Shown here: piece after piece, positions 1 through 9,581 of the stretch
How positions within the stretch are numbered: the first letter of the stretch is position 1
Layout of the letters: each line of letters opens with the position of its first letter
Source of the DNA: CAUTUX01 sp963542015
GTDB lineage: Bacteria; Bacillota; Clostridia; Christensenellales; CAG-917
Length of the DNA: 64,000 nt
Reading direction: 5' to 3'
Assembly (NCBI GenBank): GCA_963542015.1
Contig: CAUTUX010000006.1
Coordinates: forward strand, 13,920 to 77,919
Made by a program: the position numbers and the translations under genes
Notes under the pieces: generated by a model
Seen by the model: only the letters and a program-made list of their open reading frames with translations
Database searches by the model: none
Told to the model about the DNA's origin: nothing

Positions 1-303
1 TAATTTACAAAGATGTATATTTTTCTTTCTTGTTATTCTAAGCATTTCCATCAAGTGAATTTGTAAAAATCGACAACACAAATCATAGTTTTTTAGAAAA
101 AAATAGCATCAGCAAGTGATAAATTTTACGATAATTCAAATTTAAGATATGTATTTTTTTGCACCGTTATTTATCAAAACATATATATATTAACTATATG
201 TTATCTAACTTATATATATTTAGGGCAATTTTTGAGGTCTCAGATAAGGCTTTTTTTATTATATGATATAATTAATTTTGTAGTTTTATGCATGGGAGGA
301 AGA
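1..303. other. non-coding leader region
   Basis: Very AT-rich stretch before the first gene. I see no convincing coding region on either strand, no RNA gene and no clear hairpin terminator. The only interpretable element is the extended -10 promoter near its right end. A reading frame open from a TTG at 232 runs into the ABC gene, but it lacks a ribosome site and starts upstream of the predicted transcription start. Confidence 0.6.
264..272 (+). promoter_or_regulatory. extended -10 promoter of the ABC transporter gene
   Basis: TGa followed by TATAAT (hexamer 267-272). Predicted start of transcription is about 279, which leaves a short leader carrying the GGGAGGA ribosome site at 294-300. No good -35 is seen, as expected for an extended -10 promoter. 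Confidence 0.6.
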
Positions 304-3300
304 ATGCTGCAACTTAAGAAAATTGAAAAAGAATACAACATAAATAAAAAAGAATCTATAAAAGTACTACATGACATAGATATAGAATTTAGAGAAAAAG
401 AATTTGTATCCATACTTGGACCGAGTGGATGTGGCAAGACCACATTGTTGAATATAATAGGTGGATTGGATAAAGCCACTGCTGGCGACATAATCATTGA
501 AGGCAAGAAAATTAAAGATTTTGACGCATTAGAACTTGATACATATAGAAGCAAAAGTATAGGTTTTATATTTCAGTCATACAACTTAATCCCAACAATG
601 AATATATTGCAAAACGTTGAGTTAGCATTAACAATTGCAGGTGTTGCAAAAAGTGAGAGAAAGAAAAGAGCCCAAGAAGCATTGGAACTTGTTGGATTAA
701 AAAATCATTTAAGAAAAAAACCAACTCAAATGTCAGGTGGACAGATGCAGAGAGTGGCAATAGCAAGAGCTCTTGTTAATGAACCTAACATCATACTTGC
801 AGATGAACCAACGGGAGCACTTGATTCGGAGTCTGGCATACAGGTAATGGATATTTTAAAGAAGATATCAGAAAAGAAACTTGTATTGATGGTAACCCAT
901 AATCCAGAACTTGCAGAAAAGTATAGTGACAGAATAATCAATTTAAAAGATGGTGCGATCGTATCAGATACAAAGCCATATGATTCACAAAAGGATGGCA
1001 AGCAATTTGTTGATATTTCATATAGTGCACTCACACTTATGCGTGGAGACTTAAAACACGGGTTGTATAAAGCAAGAAAAAAGATAATGAAAAAGCACGG
1101 AATAAGTGAATATCTTTTTTCAGACATCCAACAGCTTAGAGAGAATGAAATTCCTGAAAGATGTGTAGGCAAAGAACATTCAATAGAGAAGTTGAAAGAA
1201 AAAGCAGAAAAAAACAAAAGTGCTATTGATAAAATAATAGAGATTGAAAAAATTATTACTAAAGCGAATACAGTTTCACTAAGTGAAGTAAATGAAATTA
1301 AGTACGACTACATCTTGAAAGATAAAGTTAAAGAGAGACTAGGATTTAAACAGAACACGGACATTAATACAATAAGAGAAAATGTAGAAAAACTTCTTAA
1401 AAAAATAAGAAGAAAGATGTGTAGCGATAATTTCATGAGAGAAGATGTCGTCAACGATATGCTTAAATTGCGAAATTTATCAAAGGACAGAAAAATCGAC
1501 CAAGGTAGTGAACTTGCTAATAAAGCAAGAACAAACAGAGAACTTCTGGATTCAATTACTCAGTTAGATGAGGTAATAAGGCTCGTACCGAACGCAAGTG
1601 AAAAAGATCTAAAGAGAATAGTTGGGCAATATGGCACACAAGGATATCAATTCCAGACAGCGGTGGGACGTTGGGTACAAAAACAAGTTTCGTCAGATCA
1701 TTCATCTATGGATAGACGGACAACATTTAAATTATCCGCAAACAGCCTTAAGGAAAAGAAGAATAGAACTATCACGACGACATTTGCTGGTAGTATAGGA
1801 ATAGTTGGAGTTATTCTCGTTTTGGGAATATCGTTTGGAATTAAGTCGTATATAAGAAAGACAGAAGAAGCATCGTTGGCAAAATATCCTATAGAAATTC
1901 AAAGAGAGGGTGTTGATGTTAATAGGATGTTAGAACTTGTAAAGAAAGCTGCGGAAGCAGATAAGACGAAGAAATGGCCTAAGACAAAGAGGGTACAGAT
2001 AAACAAACTTGTAAGTTCAATATTAGGTGATTCTTTAACAAAGATGTCTGCAAATTCCAATGACCTTGCATTTGCCAAGAAAGAACTTGAAAAACATTTT
2101 AGAGAGAATAGCAAAGATGGATTTGTAAAAAGTGAATATGGAACAAACTTTTCTGTATTTGGTGAGAATAAAGAAGGTAAATTAACGAAGGTACACCCAT
2201 ATACCGATGTAATGGAGAGTTATCTTGATAAACTGCATTTGCCAGATGATATAAAAGCTAGGGCTAAAGCTAATTCTCAGCAAATGGTTGAAGGATGGAC
2301 AGAAAGTCCAAGTACCGAGCTACTAAAGACACAATATGAAAAAATAGCGGGCGAATGGTTTAGTGATAATCCAGAAACTGGTTATAGAGAAGTAATGCTG
2401 AGAACTGATGAACGGAATAGAATACCCGATTATGTTTTATGTCAACTTGGATTGTTAGATGGAACTGATTTGCTTAATAAAGATTCAATAATGAAAGAGT
2501 TACCAAGCAACATAATTGGGCGTGAATACAACCTTGTTCCAAGATATAACTATTTTGAAAAAGATTCTTCAGGAACATTTAACGAATTGGAGGAAAAATA
2601 TTTTGACAAACAGGATGACTCTGACACGATCGAGAAAATTAATCAGAGGATAAAAAATAAAACTCTTAGAGACAAAAATGGTAACGAAATAAAATTAAAA
2701 ATAGTTGGAATTATAAGACCAAAGAAAAATACTGAGGCAACACTTTTATCGGGCAATGTAATATATTCGAGTAAATTAAATGAATACATTATTAGAAGAG
2801 GACTTGATACGGAAGTCGTAAAGGCACAGGCAAATGCATTGGCAGATTTTTCAAGTCCTAACTTTACTCTTAAAGTAAACTTTACAGATAGAACATTAGA
2901 AAGGATGGGGTTTGATCCAAAACTCATCAAAGAAGGAAAATTTAGAGAAGGTGCAACAATACCAAACGAAGCCAAGAAGGATACAACATATGAGAAAGTT
3001 ATGCGAGAATTGGGCATTGCCGATTTGAATAATCCTAAGTCACTTAAATTGTATTTTTCATCATATGATGCAAAGGAGCGAGGGAAAAAGAAAATAGCTG
3101 AAATAAGACAAATGAATCTGCGAGAGCATATTCGAAATCCTATAACAAAATTTATCGACAAACTAGGAGATGAAAATCCAGAGAAGAAAGCAGAAATAGT
3201 ATACATAGATTTCTTGGAAGTAATAATGGGCTATGTACGACAAATGGCTAAAATTATAATTTATACACTTGTAAGTTTTTCATCTATTTCGTTAATAGTG

Positions 3301-3657
3301 TCAACAATAATGATTTCAATAATTGTTTACACATCTGTGTTAGAACGAAAAAAAGAGATAGGTGTTCTGCGAAGCTTGGGAGCGAGAAAGAAAGATGTAT
3401 CAAGACTATTTACAGCAGAATCATTTATGCTTGGTGCGATATCTGGAGCAATGGGAGTATTATTCTCTTTAATTATAGGTGGCATAGCAAATCTAGTTTT
3501 GAAGTATGTATATGAACAGCCGAGACTTGTAGGTATTACCTGGTATCACTGTCTTATAATGTTTGGGTTAAGTATTTTGCTTAGTGTAATTGCAGGATTT
3601 ATACCAGCACAGCTGGCGGCGAAACAGGATCCAGCAGTAACGCTACGAACTCAGTAA
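304..3657 (+). CDS. ABC transporter, fused ATPase and FtsX-type permease
   Basis: A 1117-residue membrane exporter subunit of the MacB/LolD-FtsX type, in which ATPase and permease are one chain. The N-terminal ATPase (about 1-225) has Walker A GPSGCGKT at 39-46, signature MSGGQ and Walker B ILADEPTGALD. A long charged, helical linker (about 255-470) leads to the first membrane segment (about 493-515). A large extracytoplasmic domain follows, then the FtsX core with three membrane segments after residue 980, including the conserved ERKKEIGVLRSLGA stretch. The start at 304 is chosen because GGGAGGA lies 3-10 bases upstream; the ATG at 292 is in frame but has no ribosome site. Such proteins export lipoproteins or peptides or drive envelope remodelling, but no substrate is evident here. 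Transcription appears to stop at the hairpin inside the convergent dinB end. Confidence 0.85.
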   Translation: MLQLKKIEKEYNINKKESIKVLHDIDIEFREKEFVSILGPSGCGKTTLLNIIGGLDKATAGDIIIEGKKIKDFDALELDTYRSKSIGFIFQSYNLIPTMNILQNVELALTIAGVAKSERKKRAQEALELVGLKNHLRKKPTQMSGGQMQRVAIARALVNEPNIILADEPTGALDSESGIQVMDILKKISEKKLVLMVTHNPELAEKYSDRIINLKDGAIVSDTKPYDSQKDGKQFVDISYSALTLMRGDLKHGLYKARKKIMKKHGISEYLFSDIQQLRENEIPERCVGKEHSIEKLKEKAEKNKSAIDKIIEIEKIITKANTVSLSEVNEIKYDYILKDKVKERLGFKQNTDINTIRENVEKLLKKIRRKMCSDNFMREDVVNDMLKLRNLSKDRKIDQGSELANKARTNRELLDSITQLDEVIRLVPNASEKDLKRIVGQYGTQGYQFQTAVGRWVQKQVSSDHSSMDRRTTFKLSANSLKEKKNRTITTTFAGSIGIVGVILVLGISFGIKSYIRKTEEASLAKYPIEIQREGVDVNRMLELVKKAAEADKTKKWPKTKRVQINKLVSSILGDSLTKMSANSNDLAFAKKELEKHFRENSKDGFVKSEYGTNFSVFGENKEGKLTKVHPYTDVMESYLDKLHLPDDIKARAKANSQQMVEGWTESPSTELLKTQYEKIAGEWFSDNPETGYREVMLRTDERNRIPDYVLCQLGLLDGTDLLNKDSIMKELPSNIIGREYNLVPRYNYFEKDSSGTFNELEEKYFDKQDDSDTIEKINQRIKNKTLRDKNGNEIKLKIVGIIRPKKNTEATLLSGNVIYSSKLNEYIIRRGLDTEVVKAQANALADFSSPNFTLKVNFTDRTLERMGFDPKLIKEGKFREGATIPNEAKKDTTYEKVMRELGIADLNNPKSLKLYFSSYDAKERGKKKIAEIRQMNLREHIRNPITKFIDKLGDENPEKKAEIVYIDFLEVIMGYVRQMAKIIIYTLVSFSSISLIVSTIMISIIVYTSVLERKKEIGVLRSLGARKKDVSRLFTAESFMLGAISGAMGVLFSLIIGGIANLVLKYVYEQPRLVGITWYHCLIMFGLSILLSVIAGFIPAQLAAKQDPAVTLRTQ

Positions 3658-3672
3658 ATAAGACTGGAAAAA

Positions 3673-4887
3673 TTATCCAAAAGGTTTGAAATCGCTTTCA
3701 CTGTTGCTTAACAGTTCGGAAGCGATTTTATTTTTTACCACACCTCTCGTAATGGATGTGAAACCGTATTTCTTTCGGACAGAGTCAATGGACTGTTCAA
3801 ACTTGTCTTGTTTTGTATTGAAAAGGGTCAGTTGAGAAATGTCGTTTGAAATAAATTTTGATACTCCTATTGATATACTTCTTAATGGTTGTGAAAAATC
3901 ATAAAAAGATTTAATTAAGTCAATTGCATTTTCAGCGATATCGTTTGTTGAATAAATTGGGAATACACTGCTGCTTTGTTTTTGCACAAAAGAAAGATTA
4001 GATCTTCGCAGAGAAACTGAAATTTGGTTAGCATGTACATTATACTCTCTAAGTCTCACAGCGATATTTTCACTTAAACCATAGATGATGGGTAGACACT
4101 CTTCAATATTAAACATATCTTTTGCGGTTGTAATACCGTTGGATAAACTTTTAGGGAATGATTTATCAAGATAGTGTCTTACAGTATCATCTGATAATCC
4201 TCGTGCCATATTGGTAAGGTCTTTTCCTATAGAGCCAAAGACTTGTTTCATCAGAGAGTCGTCGGCATAATATAAATCACCAATGGTAAAGATATTTAGA
4301 TTATTAAGTTTGCGATATATTTTACTCCCGATATATATCAAAAAGTTTGCTGGCAATTTTTTGATTTTATTAAAATATTCATCGGGCAAAAGAGAAGTGA
4401 TGGCATCAGGCTTTTTTAAATCGCTACCCAATTTAGCAAGAGCTTTTGTAAAGGATATTCCAACGGAAATCGTTAAGCCAGTTTCAGCCTTAACGGTATC
4501 TTTTATGTTTGTTGCAATATCAAAAGGTAGACCAAGAATTTTTTCAGAATTTGTTAAATCAAGGAAGCATTCATCAATGCCAAACCTTTCCACCCTATCT
4601 GTGTATCTTGTGTAAATATTAAATACTGTTTTTGAATATTTTGCATAGTCATCGTACTGAGGCTTTAAGATTATTAAATCCTTACATTTCTTTTTTGCCG
4701 AATGAAGGGGCTCGCCCGTTTGTACATTATACTTTTTAGCTATTTCATTTTTTGCCAAAATTACGCCATGCCGTAATTCTTCGTCACCCCCTACAGCTAC
4801 TGGCATATCTCTATATTCGGGATGTGAAAGTAAATTTACGGATGCGAAAAAGTTGTTTAGATCGCAATGTAGAATTAGCTTCTTCAT
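3673..4887 (-). CDS. dinB: Y-family DNA polymerase IV
   Basis: Translesion DNA polymerase of 404 residues. The catalytic acidic residues are visible: D9 in HCDLNNFFASV, and D105-E106 in the GIDECFLD motif. The palm, fingers, thumb and little-finger regions follow in the usual order. Near the C-terminus QLTLF matches the sliding-clamp binding consensus QL(S/D)LF, so it is likely recruited by the beta clamp. It stands alone, convergent with the ABC gene and divergent from galU. The ATG at 4887 has no Shine-Dalgarno sequence, and an extended -10 ends 6 bases before it, so the mRNA is probably leaderless. No LexA-type operator was recognised. Confidence 0.92.
   Translation of the reverse strand: MKKLILHCDLNNFFASVNLLSHPEYRDMPVAVGGDEELRHGVILAKNEIAKKYNVQTGEPLHSAKKKCKDLIILKPQYDDYAKYSKTVFNIYTRYTDRVERFGIDECFLDLTNSEKILGLPFDIATNIKDTVKAETGLTISVGISFTKALAKLGSDLKKPDAITSLLPDEYFNKIKKLPANFLIYIGSKIYRKLNNLNIFTIGDLYYADDSLMKQVFGSIGKDLTNMARGLSDDTVRHYLDKSFPKSLSNGITTAKDMFNIEECLPIIYGLSENIAVRLREYNVHANQISVSLRRSNLSFVQKQSSSVFPIYSTNDIAENAIDLIKSFYDFSQPLRSISIGVSKFISNDISQLTLFNTKQDKFEQSIDSVRKKYGFTSITRGVVKNKIASELLSNSESDFKPFG
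3689..3736 (+). terminator. intrinsic terminator embedded in the dinB 3' end
   Basis: AAATCGCTT (3689-3697) pairs with AAGCGATTT (3720-3728) around a second stem, ACTGTT/AACAGT (3700-3705 with 3710-3715). It is followed by TTTTATTTTTT on the plus strand. It would terminate the ABC transporter transcript although it lies wholly within the last codons of the convergent gene. Confidence 0.75.
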
Positions 4888-4893
4888 GAATAC

Positions 4894-4902
4894 AGTTTAA
4901 CA
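4894..4902 (-). promoter_or_regulatory. extended -10 of dinB, leaderless
   Basis: On the minus strand TGt-TAAACT (hexamer 4894-4899) lies six bases from the ATG at 4887, so the predicted +1 is the A of the start codon. The -35 is weak. Confidence 0.5.
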
Positions 4903-4979
4903 CAAGAGCAATAAAACAAAGCAAAGGGGATTGGGCTGTTGCGAATGAAGCTATGTCTATAAACAAAAAAAGGCAGATA

Positions 4980-4988
4980 TGATATAAT
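4980..4988 (+). promoter_or_regulatory. extended -10 promoter of galU-clpC
   Basis: TGa-TATAAT with hexamer 4983-4988. The predicted start is about 4995, giving a leader of about 23 bases that contains GAGG at 5009-5012 before the galU ATG. Confidence 0.6.
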
Positions 4989-5017
4989 CAAAAAAGCACA
5001 GAAATAAACGAGGTTTT

Positions 5018-5896
5018 ATGAAAGTTAGAAAAGCGATTATCCCATGTGCGGGATTTGGTACGAGATTTTTGCCAATAACAAAAGTGGTACCAAAAGAAAT
5101 TTTGCCAATAATTGATACCCCAACACTTGAGTACATAATGGACGAAGCTGAACAAGCAGGTATTGAAGAAATAATGCTCATTGTTTCTAAGGAGAAGTTA
5201 TCAGCAATCCAGAGACTAATAGAAGGGAATCTAGACTTAAACAAATTTCTTTTAGAAGTTAAAAAAGATAAGGAATACAAATTAGCCAACAAAGAAAGAA
5301 AAATGAAAATCAGTTTTGCCATTCAACAAAAGATGGATGGTAATGGAAGGGCAATAGAGTGTGCAAAGGATTTCGCTGCAGGAGAGCCTATAGCTGTGTT
5401 ATTTGGCGATGATGTTATGAGACAGACATGTGACCGCAATGTAACTAAGCAACTTATAGATGCTTACGAGAAATTAGAAAAGAATGTCGTTGGCTGTCAA
5501 AGGACGGATGAAACGATAGCAAGACGTTGCGGAGTTATGAAGATAAAAGATCAGATTGATGAAAGAACTTTTGATATAAATGGGATTATAGAAAAACCAA
5601 AAGGCGATTTACCATCCGATCTTGTTTCGCTTGGTAGATTTATTTTACATCCTGAGATTTTTGAAGTGCTGGCAAAAATGAAGCCAGATAAGGTAACGGG
5701 AGAAATATATCTAACGGAGGCGTTAAGTGAACTTGCCGAGAAAGGTAGGGTTGTAGCGTATGACTTTGTTGGAGACAGATATGACATCGGAAATAAGTTA
5801 GGGTTTATATTGGCGAATATTGATTTCGCACTTTTAGATCCTTTATATCGTGATGATTTGATTAAACATTTAAAGGGATTAAATCTTAATGTCTAA
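5018..5896 (+). CDS. galU: UTP-glucose-1-phosphate uridylyltransferase
   Basis: Makes UDP-glucose from UTP and glucose-1-phosphate in the cytoplasm, the precursor for glycolipids, teichoic-acid glucosylation and exopolysaccharide. The 292-residue length is typical. The nucleotide-binding motif AGFGTRFLPITK is at 11-22, and the conserved VPKEILPI and DRYDIGNKLG segments are present. A short leader with GAGG precedes the ATG. The last 8 bases overlap the clpC start, so the two are probably translationally coupled. The phosphohexomutase at 37.8-39.6 kb could supply glucose-1-phosphate and pgi at 9.6 kb links to glycolysis. Confidence 0.93.
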   Translation: MKVRKAIIPCAGFGTRFLPITKVVPKEILPIIDTPTLEYIMDEAEQAGIEEIMLIVSKEKLSAIQRLIEGNLDLNKFLLEVKKDKEYKLANKERKMKISFAIQQKMDGNGRAIECAKDFAAGEPIAVLFGDDVMRQTCDRNVTKQLIDAYEKLEKNVVGCQRTDETIARRCGVMKIKDQIDERTFDINGIIEKPKGDLPSDLVSLGRFILHPEIFEVLAKMKPDKVTGEIYLTEALSELAEKGRVVAYDFVGDRYDIGNKLGFILANIDFALLDPLYRDDLIKHLKGLNLNV

Positions 5897-8360
5897 AATC
5901 AGATTCTCACAAGATCTGAAAAGAGTAATTCAGATTTCAGTAAAAAATGCACAAATAACAGGAGGTCTTGTCAAGACTGAACATTTTTTATATGGAGTTA
6001 TGAAGTGTCCAGATACATATTCAAGTAAGATATTGTCGGCGTTCAATCTCACAAAAGAAATGGTTGAAAAGGGTATAATTCTTGGTGAAAGGTATGACAG
6101 CATTACCCACTCTCCAGCAATAAGTGCTGCGATGGCAACTGGGGAACAGATGGCAGAAAGCAATGGTGCCAACGAAGTATTAATAGAACATATTCTTTAT
6201 GCCATACTAAATAATCCGAATACTGGGGCATGTAAAATACTTGAGAAGAATGGTGTTAATATAGAACATGTTAAAGAGGGTATTGGAAAAAAGATTAAAG
6301 CAAATGTAAGAATTAATAATAGTGCCAATAGAGAATTTAACAATGAGTTTTTCCAACAACAAGAAAATAGACAACCAGCCTTTGGTTCGGCATATAGACC
6401 AACACCACAAGCAATGGATTTTGACCTATACGAGTTTGGGCAAAATTTAAATGAGAAATATTTAAAAAACAATATTGATCCAGTAATAGGAAGAGGAAAA
6501 GAAATTGAAAGAACAATTTCAATTCTTTGTAGGAAAACAAAAAACAATCCAATATTGATTGGTGAACCTGGTGTTGGTAAGTCGGCAGTGGTAGATGGTC
6601 TAGCACAAGCAATCGTGAATAGAGATGTGCCAAGTGAACTATATGACAAAATAATCTTTTCATTAGATCTTTCTTCATTAGTAGCTGGTACAAAATTCAG
6701 AGGTGACTTTGAAGAAAGATTAAAAAAGCTGATAAAAAATATCCAATCAAGAAAAGATATAATTTTATTCATTGACGAGATTCATATGATTCTTGGAGCT
6801 GGTTCAACTGGAGATAATGTTGATGTAGCAAATATACTTAAACCGATGTTAGCAAGAGGAGAGTTGCAAACAATCGGAGCTACAACTAATGATGAATATA
6901 AAAAATATTTTGAAAAGGATCCAGCATTAGCAAGAAGATTTCAGCCAGTACAAGTAGAACCAACATCAGTTGTGGATACAATACAAATATTAAAAGGGTT
7001 GAAGGGCTCATATGAAAGACATCACGGTACGATCATAACAGAAGATGCTATTATTGCTGCGGTCCTACTGTCAGATAGATATATAACGGACAGATTCCTT
7101 CCAGACAAGGCGATCGACCTTATAGATGAGGCATCATCAAGAAAAAGACATTTTTCATTTGTAGTCCCAGAAAAACTTAGAGAACTTGAAGAAGAGCTGA
7201 AAGAACTTGATTTTAAAAAGTTGGAAGCCACAAGAAGAGGACGGTATTCTGATGTGCGAAATATTGAAGAAAGTATAGCCAATAAAAGACAAGAGTATGA
7301 CAATGAAGAACTTCATTGGATGGAACAAAAAGGCAAAAGAGAAATGGAAATAGGAGAAGATGAGATTGCAGAAGTAGTTGCCGATTGGACACAAATTCCA
7401 GTAAAGAAACTAACAGAAAAAGAAAAAGCAGGAGTCATGTCTCTTGAAGACGAGTTGATGAAGAGAGTTGTAGGGCAGCCAGAAGCAGTTAAAGCTGTAG
7501 CAACAGCAATTAAAAGAGCGAGAGCAGGGCTTAAAGAACCAAACAGACCTATTGGTTCATTTATATTTATGGGACCTACTGGTGTCGGAAAAACAGAATT
7601 GGCAAAGGCTCTGGCAAAGAATATGTTCGGAGATGAAAACAAACTTATTAGATTTGATATGTCCGAATACATGGATAAGATAAATGTGTCAAAACTTATT
7701 GGAGCTGCTCCTGGATATATAGGTTATGAGGAAGGTGGACAATTGACAGATAGAATAAGACGGCATCCATATTCTGTAGTCTTATTTGATGAAATTGAAA
7801 AAGCAAATCCAGATGTATTTAATATCTTGCTTCAATTGTTAGATGACGGAAGATTAACTGATAACCGTGGAAGAATAACTGACTTTAAAAATACAGTTAT
7901 AATCCTAACAACAAACCTCGGAGCAGAGTATGCGGGTAGGAGTAAACTTGGATTTGGAAGTCATAATGATGACACTGAAGAAGAAAAAGAAGAGCAGAGA
8001 AAAATTTTAGCAGAAACATTGAGACCTGAATTAATTAACAGAATAGATGAGATAGTAACATTTAAACATCTTACTCAAGAAGATATATCAAAAATATCTG
8101 AAATTTTCTTTAAGTCATTAATAAACAAACTTGATGATATGAATATAAGAGCTGTTATATCAGATGAGGCTAAGCAATATGTATCCGCAAAGGGATATGA
8201 TCCAGATTTTGGAGCAAGAGAATTGAAAAGAACCATCCAGAAGTTCTTAGAAAACAGATTGAGCGACATGATTTTAAAAGGTCAGATTGCACAGGGGGAC
8301 AGCATCTCAATTGAAATGCAAGATGATAAGCTCAAGTTTTTTAAAATAGAAACAATTTAA
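5889..8360 (+). CDS. clpC: ClpC-type AAA+ unfoldase
   Basis: An 823-residue double-AAA chaperone that unfolds proteins, normally for ClpP. The N-terminal Clp repeat domain spans about 1-140. The first AAA module has Walker A GEPGVGKS at 225-232. A short middle (M) domain lies around 430-480. The second AAA module has Walker A GPTGVGKT at 562-569. The LGF tripeptide at 687-689 sits where ClpP-interacting unfoldases carry their IGF/LGF loop, so pairing with ClpP is likely, though clpP is not in the window. It overlaps galU by 8 bases, which is not the classical ctsR-mcsA-mcsB-clpC operon. No CtsR-type operator was seen upstream. Confidence 0.92.
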   Translation: MSKIRFSQDLKRVIQISVKNAQITGGLVKTEHFLYGVMKCPDTYSSKILSAFNLTKEMVEKGIILGERYDSITHSPAISAAMATGEQMAESNGANEVLIEHILYAILNNPNTGACKILEKNGVNIEHVKEGIGKKIKANVRINNSANREFNNEFFQQQENRQPAFGSAYRPTPQAMDFDLYEFGQNLNEKYLKNNIDPVIGRGKEIERTISILCRKTKNNPILIGEPGVGKSAVVDGLAQAIVNRDVPSELYDKIIFSLDLSSLVAGTKFRGDFEERLKKLIKNIQSRKDIILFIDEIHMILGAGSTGDNVDVANILKPMLARGELQTIGATTNDEYKKYFEKDPALARRFQPVQVEPTSVVDTIQILKGLKGSYERHHGTIITEDAIIAAVLLSDRYITDRFLPDKAIDLIDEASSRKRHFSFVVPEKLRELEEELKELDFKKLEATRRGRYSDVRNIEESIANKRQEYDNEELHWMEQKGKREMEIGEDEIAEVVADWTQIPVKKLTEKEKAGVMSLEDELMKRVVGQPEAVKAVATAIKRARAGLKEPNRPIGSFIFMGPTGVGKTELAKALAKNMFGDENKLIRFDMSEYMDKINVSKLIGAAPGYIGYEEGGQLTDRIRRHPYSVVLFDEIEKANPDVFNILLQLLDDGRLTDNRGRITDFKNTVIILTTNLGAEYAGRSKLGFGSHNDDTEEEKEEQRKILAETLRPELINRIDEIVTFKHLTQEDISKISEIFFKSLINKLDDMNIRAVISDEAKQYVSAKGYDPDFGARELKRTIQKFLENRLSDMILKGQIAQGDSISIEMQDDKLKFFKIETI

Positions 8361-8456
8361 AAAAACAGTTATTCTAATCCGTTAAAACACACAGTTAATA
8401 ATTTTAGTATGCTTTACTTTTATTATTCTCAAAGGCAGATCGAGTAGAAAACCATA

Positions 8457-8485
8457 TTCACAAAAACACAAAAATTTAGTATATT
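8457..8485 (+). promoter_or_regulatory. promoter of the hpf-pgi operon
   Basis: TTCACA (8457-8462), 17-base spacer, TATATT (8480-8485). Predicted start is about 8492, just before the GGGGTG ribosome site of hpf. Confidence 0.65.
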
Positions 8486-8504
8486 TGAATTAGCGGGGTG
8501 AAGT

Positions 8505-8807
8505 ATGAAATTTGAATATTTTGGCAAAGATTACGATGTAAGCGATTTATTAAAAGATATAACAGAGAAAAAGTGCCGGAAGTTAGATAAGTACTTTAAA
8601 TCTGATGAAAATGCATTGGTAAGGCTAAATGTTATAAAAGATGGCATGCATTACATAAGTGAAATGACTGTTGTGCATAAAGCTCAGAATTACAGAGCAG
8701 AAGCAAAGGGATTTAATCCTTTTGATAATATTGATGAACTGATTCCAAAAATAATAGGACAGATAAGAAAACAAAAAGATATTTGGGAGAAGAATAAAAA
8801 AGATTAG
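8505..8807 (+). CDS. hpf: short ribosome hibernation factor (HPF/RaiA family)
   Basis: A 100-residue protein matching the S30AE ribosome-binding domain, which binds the decoding centre of the small subunit and stabilises idle ribosomes. The basic helix EKKCRKLDKYF and the pattern VRLNVIKDGMHYISEMTVVH fit the family. It lacks the C-terminal dimerisation domain of the long HPF usual in Firmicutes, so by itself it should not act as a long-form 100S dimeriser. GGGGTG precedes the ATG. The next gene begins directly after its stop. Confidence 0.8.
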   Translation: MKFEYFGKDYDVSDLLKDITEKKCRKLDKYFKSDENALVRLNVIKDGMHYISEMTVVHKAQNYRAEAKGFNPFDNIDELIPKIIGQIRKQKDIWEKNKKD

Positions 8808-9581
8808 ATGCAAGTAGGCATTTCGACAGCGACTTTTTATACAAAACTCTATACGGAGCAAACATTTCCTATTATTAAGAAATGCGGTGCAGAAGTCTGT
8901 GAAGTTTTTATGAATACATATTCCGAATATGAACCTGAATTCGGGGATATATTCGTTCGTGAAAGTGATGGACTAAAAATTTATTCAGTACATGCCTTAA
9001 ATACACAATTTGAACCACAATTATTCAATCGAGTTGATAGAACAAGATATGATGCGGAAGCTATATTAAAAAAAGTACTTGCCAATGCTCAAAAAATGGG
9101 AGCTCATTACTATACTTTTCATGCGACGACAAGACTTAAGGTTACTTCCAAAATAAATGTTGATGACTTCGCATATCATATAACTAGAATTGGAGATATC
9201 GCAAAACAGTATAATGTTCAGATATGTCTTGAAAATGTTCATTGGGCAGCATTCAATAGTCCGAACTTTTTCAGAGAACTAAAACCCAAAATCACAAATA
9301 TAGGCACAGTTCTTGATATAAAGCAGGCACGACAAAGTGGATTCGATTGGCGTGAATATATTGATGTCATGGGAAATACTATACGAAATATACATATTTC
9401 CGATGTAAAAAATAATCAGACAGCACTTGTAGGTACTGGTGAATTTCCTTTTAAAGAATTAATTGCAAGGTTAAGAGATGTAGGATATGACGGCCCTCTG
9501 ATCATTGAACAGTATCCAGAAGATTATGATACATATGATCAATTAAAAGATGCTGTAGAATTTATCAAGAGTTTAATTTAA
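8808..9581 (+). CDS. TIM-barrel sugar isomerase/epimerase-like protein
   Basis: A 257-residue member of the xylose isomerase-like TIM barrel (AP-endonuclease 2) superfamily. Likely metal ligands lie in the strand-end motifs FHATTRL, CLENVHW, HISDVK and IIEQYPED. The substrate cannot be deduced: family members include sugar-phosphate epimerases and endonuclease IV. The three-zinc pattern of true endonuclease IV is incomplete, so I favour a sugar isomerase or epimerase. The ATG follows the hpf stop with no gap, so translation is probably coupled. pgi lies downstream in the same transcript. Confidence 0.75.
   Translation: MQVGISTATFYTKLYTEQTFPIIKKCGAEVCEVFMNTYSEYEPEFGDIFVRESDGLKIYSVHALNTQFEPQLFNRVDRTRYDAEAILKKVLANAQKMGAHYYTFHATTRLKVTSKINVDDFAYHITRIGDIAKQYNVQICLENVHWAAFNSPNFFRELKPKITNIGTVLDIKQARQSGFDWREYIDVMGNTIRNIHISDVKNNQTALVGTGEFPFKELIARLRDVGYDGPLIIEQYPEDYDTYDQLKDAVEFIKSLI

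Noticed and set aside
232..303. Upstream TTG start for the ABC transporter
   Set aside because: No ribosome site, and the extended -10 at 264-272 predicts transcription starting after it; ATG 304 has GGGAGGA.
6197..6772. Long minus-strand frames opposite clpC (also opposite alaS, 45469-46173)
   Set aside because: Shadow frames within strongly conserved genes on the other strand; hydrophobic composition typical of antisense AT-rich code.
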